7,401 nucleotides of DNA from an uncultured Muribaculaceae bacterium. GTDB taxonomy: Bacteria > Bacteroidota > Bacteroidia > Bacteroidales > Muribaculaceae. The DNA lies in the NCBI GenBank assembly GCA_910586975.1, contig CAJUKX010000056.1, positions 1-7,401 of the forward strand, in the 5' to 3' direction. Of the stretch, positions 7,126 to 7,401 are shown one piece after another (within the stretch, counting starts at the first letter, position 1; each line of letters begins with the position of its first letter). The notes beneath the pieces were generated by a model that was not told where the DNA came from, made no database searches, and saw nothing but the letters and a program-made list of their open reading frames with translations. The translations under genes were made by a program, and so were the position numbers.

Positions 7126-7160
7126 ATCCGAGAGGATAGAAGAAGCATCCGAGAGGATGC
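7126..7160. repeat. Twin GAGA-loop hairpins in direct repeat
   Basis: The 12-mer ATCCGAGAGGAT occurs at 7126-7137 and again at 7147-7158, 21 bp apart. Each copy is an inverted repeat with an ATCC/GGAT stem and a GAGA loop, which is a GNRA-type tetraloop if transcribed. The second stem extends to GCATCC/GGATGC (7145-7160). Spacing by two helical turns would also suit a pair of protein sites on DNA. Confidence 0.75.
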
Positions 7161-7185
7161 GGTATAGGTGGCGCGGCATACCAAC

Positions 7186-7308
7186 ATGGCATCCGAAGGA
7201 AGCCTGTAAGCTCGTAGCCGGGCATGCCCACAAGTCAAAAGGCATTCGCAGAAAGCCGATTATACAGGCAATCCCCATACTTTATAGACGGCTTCCTGCG
7301 GATGCCAT
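7186..7308. repeat. Inner inverted repeat nested in the 275-bp element
   Basis: ATGGCATCCGAAGGAAGCC (7186-7204) and 7290-7308 are complementary at 18 of 19 positions, in the same nested order as the outer arms. A short alternative pairing, GCCTGTA (7202-7208) with TACAGGC (7263-7269), would close the interior further but competes for three bases. The loop region carries the palindrome GGGCATGCCC at 7220-7229. Confidence 0.8.
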
Positions 7309-7401
7309 TTATATTTTTTGCACGCCCACCGGGCATGCCCTCCCTGCGGTCGTACATACCCGGAAATCTAGGACTCTTGCAAGAAAAAAGTGTTAAAAAA
7401 T

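Larger units (their letters stand above)
7089..7363. repeat. Large nested inverted repeat, about 275 bp (outer arms)
   Basis: The left arm 7092-7120 and the right arm 7332-7360 are complementary at 28 of 29 positions. The core ACGACCGCAGGGAGGGCATG is identical, and two further pairs lie outside (7089-7090 with 7362-7363). The arms enclose 211 bp that include a second inverted repeat and the twin hairpins. No open frame of note and no clear target-site duplication flank it. It could be a miniature mobile element, a decayed element, or the template of a long structured RNA. Confidence 0.85.
6908..7401. other. Repeat-dense region without a credible gene
   Basis: This 494-bp stretch holds no convincing coding region. 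Open frames exist on both strands (for example 6492-7238 minus), but they run antisense through the secreted-protein gene or through repeats, and translate to Cys/Arg-rich sequence with no domain. The region contains a 50-bp tandem repeat, several short hairpins, and a large nested inverted repeat, listed separately. No transposase, integrase, tRNA or clear promoter was found. The last 18 bases are A-rich and may be the upstream part of a promoter for a gene beyond the window. Confidence 0.7.

Noticed and set aside
6492..7238. 248-codon minus-strand open frame, and overlapping frames at 6838-7278 and 6890-7231
   Set aside because: They run antisense to the secreted-protein gene and/or through the tandem and inverted repeats, cross a strong terminator, and translate to Cys/Arg/Met-rich sequence with no recognisable domain.
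7312..7320. TATTTTTTG as a -7 promoter element within the repeat region
   Set aside because: It has one base too many for TAnnTTTG and no TTG at the right distance upstream.
7089..7363. Insertion sequence or integron attachment site
   Set aside because: No transposase or integrase frame and no obvious target duplication; calling it a defined mobile element goes beyond what the sequence shows.
7377..7401. Promoter of a following gene (TTG then A-rich sequence)
   Set aside because: A -33-like TTG is present, but the -7 element would fall at or beyond the window edge, so it cannot be assessed.

Overview
The window looks like chromosome of a Bacteroidales bacterium, most likely Muribaculaceae or a close relative. 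Three upstream regions carry Bacteroidetes-type promoters (TTG, 20-21 bp, TAnnTTTG). The complex II flavoprotein and its single five-helix cytochrome b are of the Bacteroides fumarate reductase type. One secreted protein ends in the YNLQG...GLYI.DGKK tail common in gut Bacteroidales. This placement is inferred from the sequence and not from a database search.

Layout. (1) Minus strand, positions 1-2947: frdC then frdA, 17 bp apart, encoding the membrane anchor and the flavoprotein of succinate:quinone oxidoreductase / fumarate reductase. The iron-sulphur subunit gene is expected just beyond position 1. frdA runs off the window before its stop codon. (2) Positions 2948-3182: a divergent control region with one promoter firing left into frdCA and another firing right. 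(3) Plus strand, 3183-5715: a tight three-gene operon of a 127-residue protein of unknown function, a lipoprotein cyclophilin and an M16B zinc peptidase. Stop and start codons overlap at both junctions. (4) 5716-5882: an AT-rich inverted repeat, a promoter and an A-rich leader in front of (5) a secreted 322-residue protein with a jelly-roll-like N-terminal part, closed by a strong hairpin terminator at 6875-6907. (6) 6908-7401: no credible gene, but unusually dense repeat structure. It holds a 50-bp tandem repeat, several short hairpins built on ATCC...GGAT, and a roughly 275-bp nested inverted repeat with near-perfect 29-bp outer arms.

How the genes work together. frdCA(B) serves anaerobic fumarate respiration and succinate production, central to energy metabolism in gut Bacteroidales. 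The operon pairs an envelope protein-folding enzyme with a probably cytoplasmic peptidase; no shared pathway is evident beyond protein quality control. The secreted protein is a separate, probably well expressed unit.

The most interesting parts are the repeat field at the right end, which has no obvious gene or mobility function, and the roughly 115-residue hydrophilic extension on the C-terminus of the cytochrome b subunit, which by family topology would face the periplasm.
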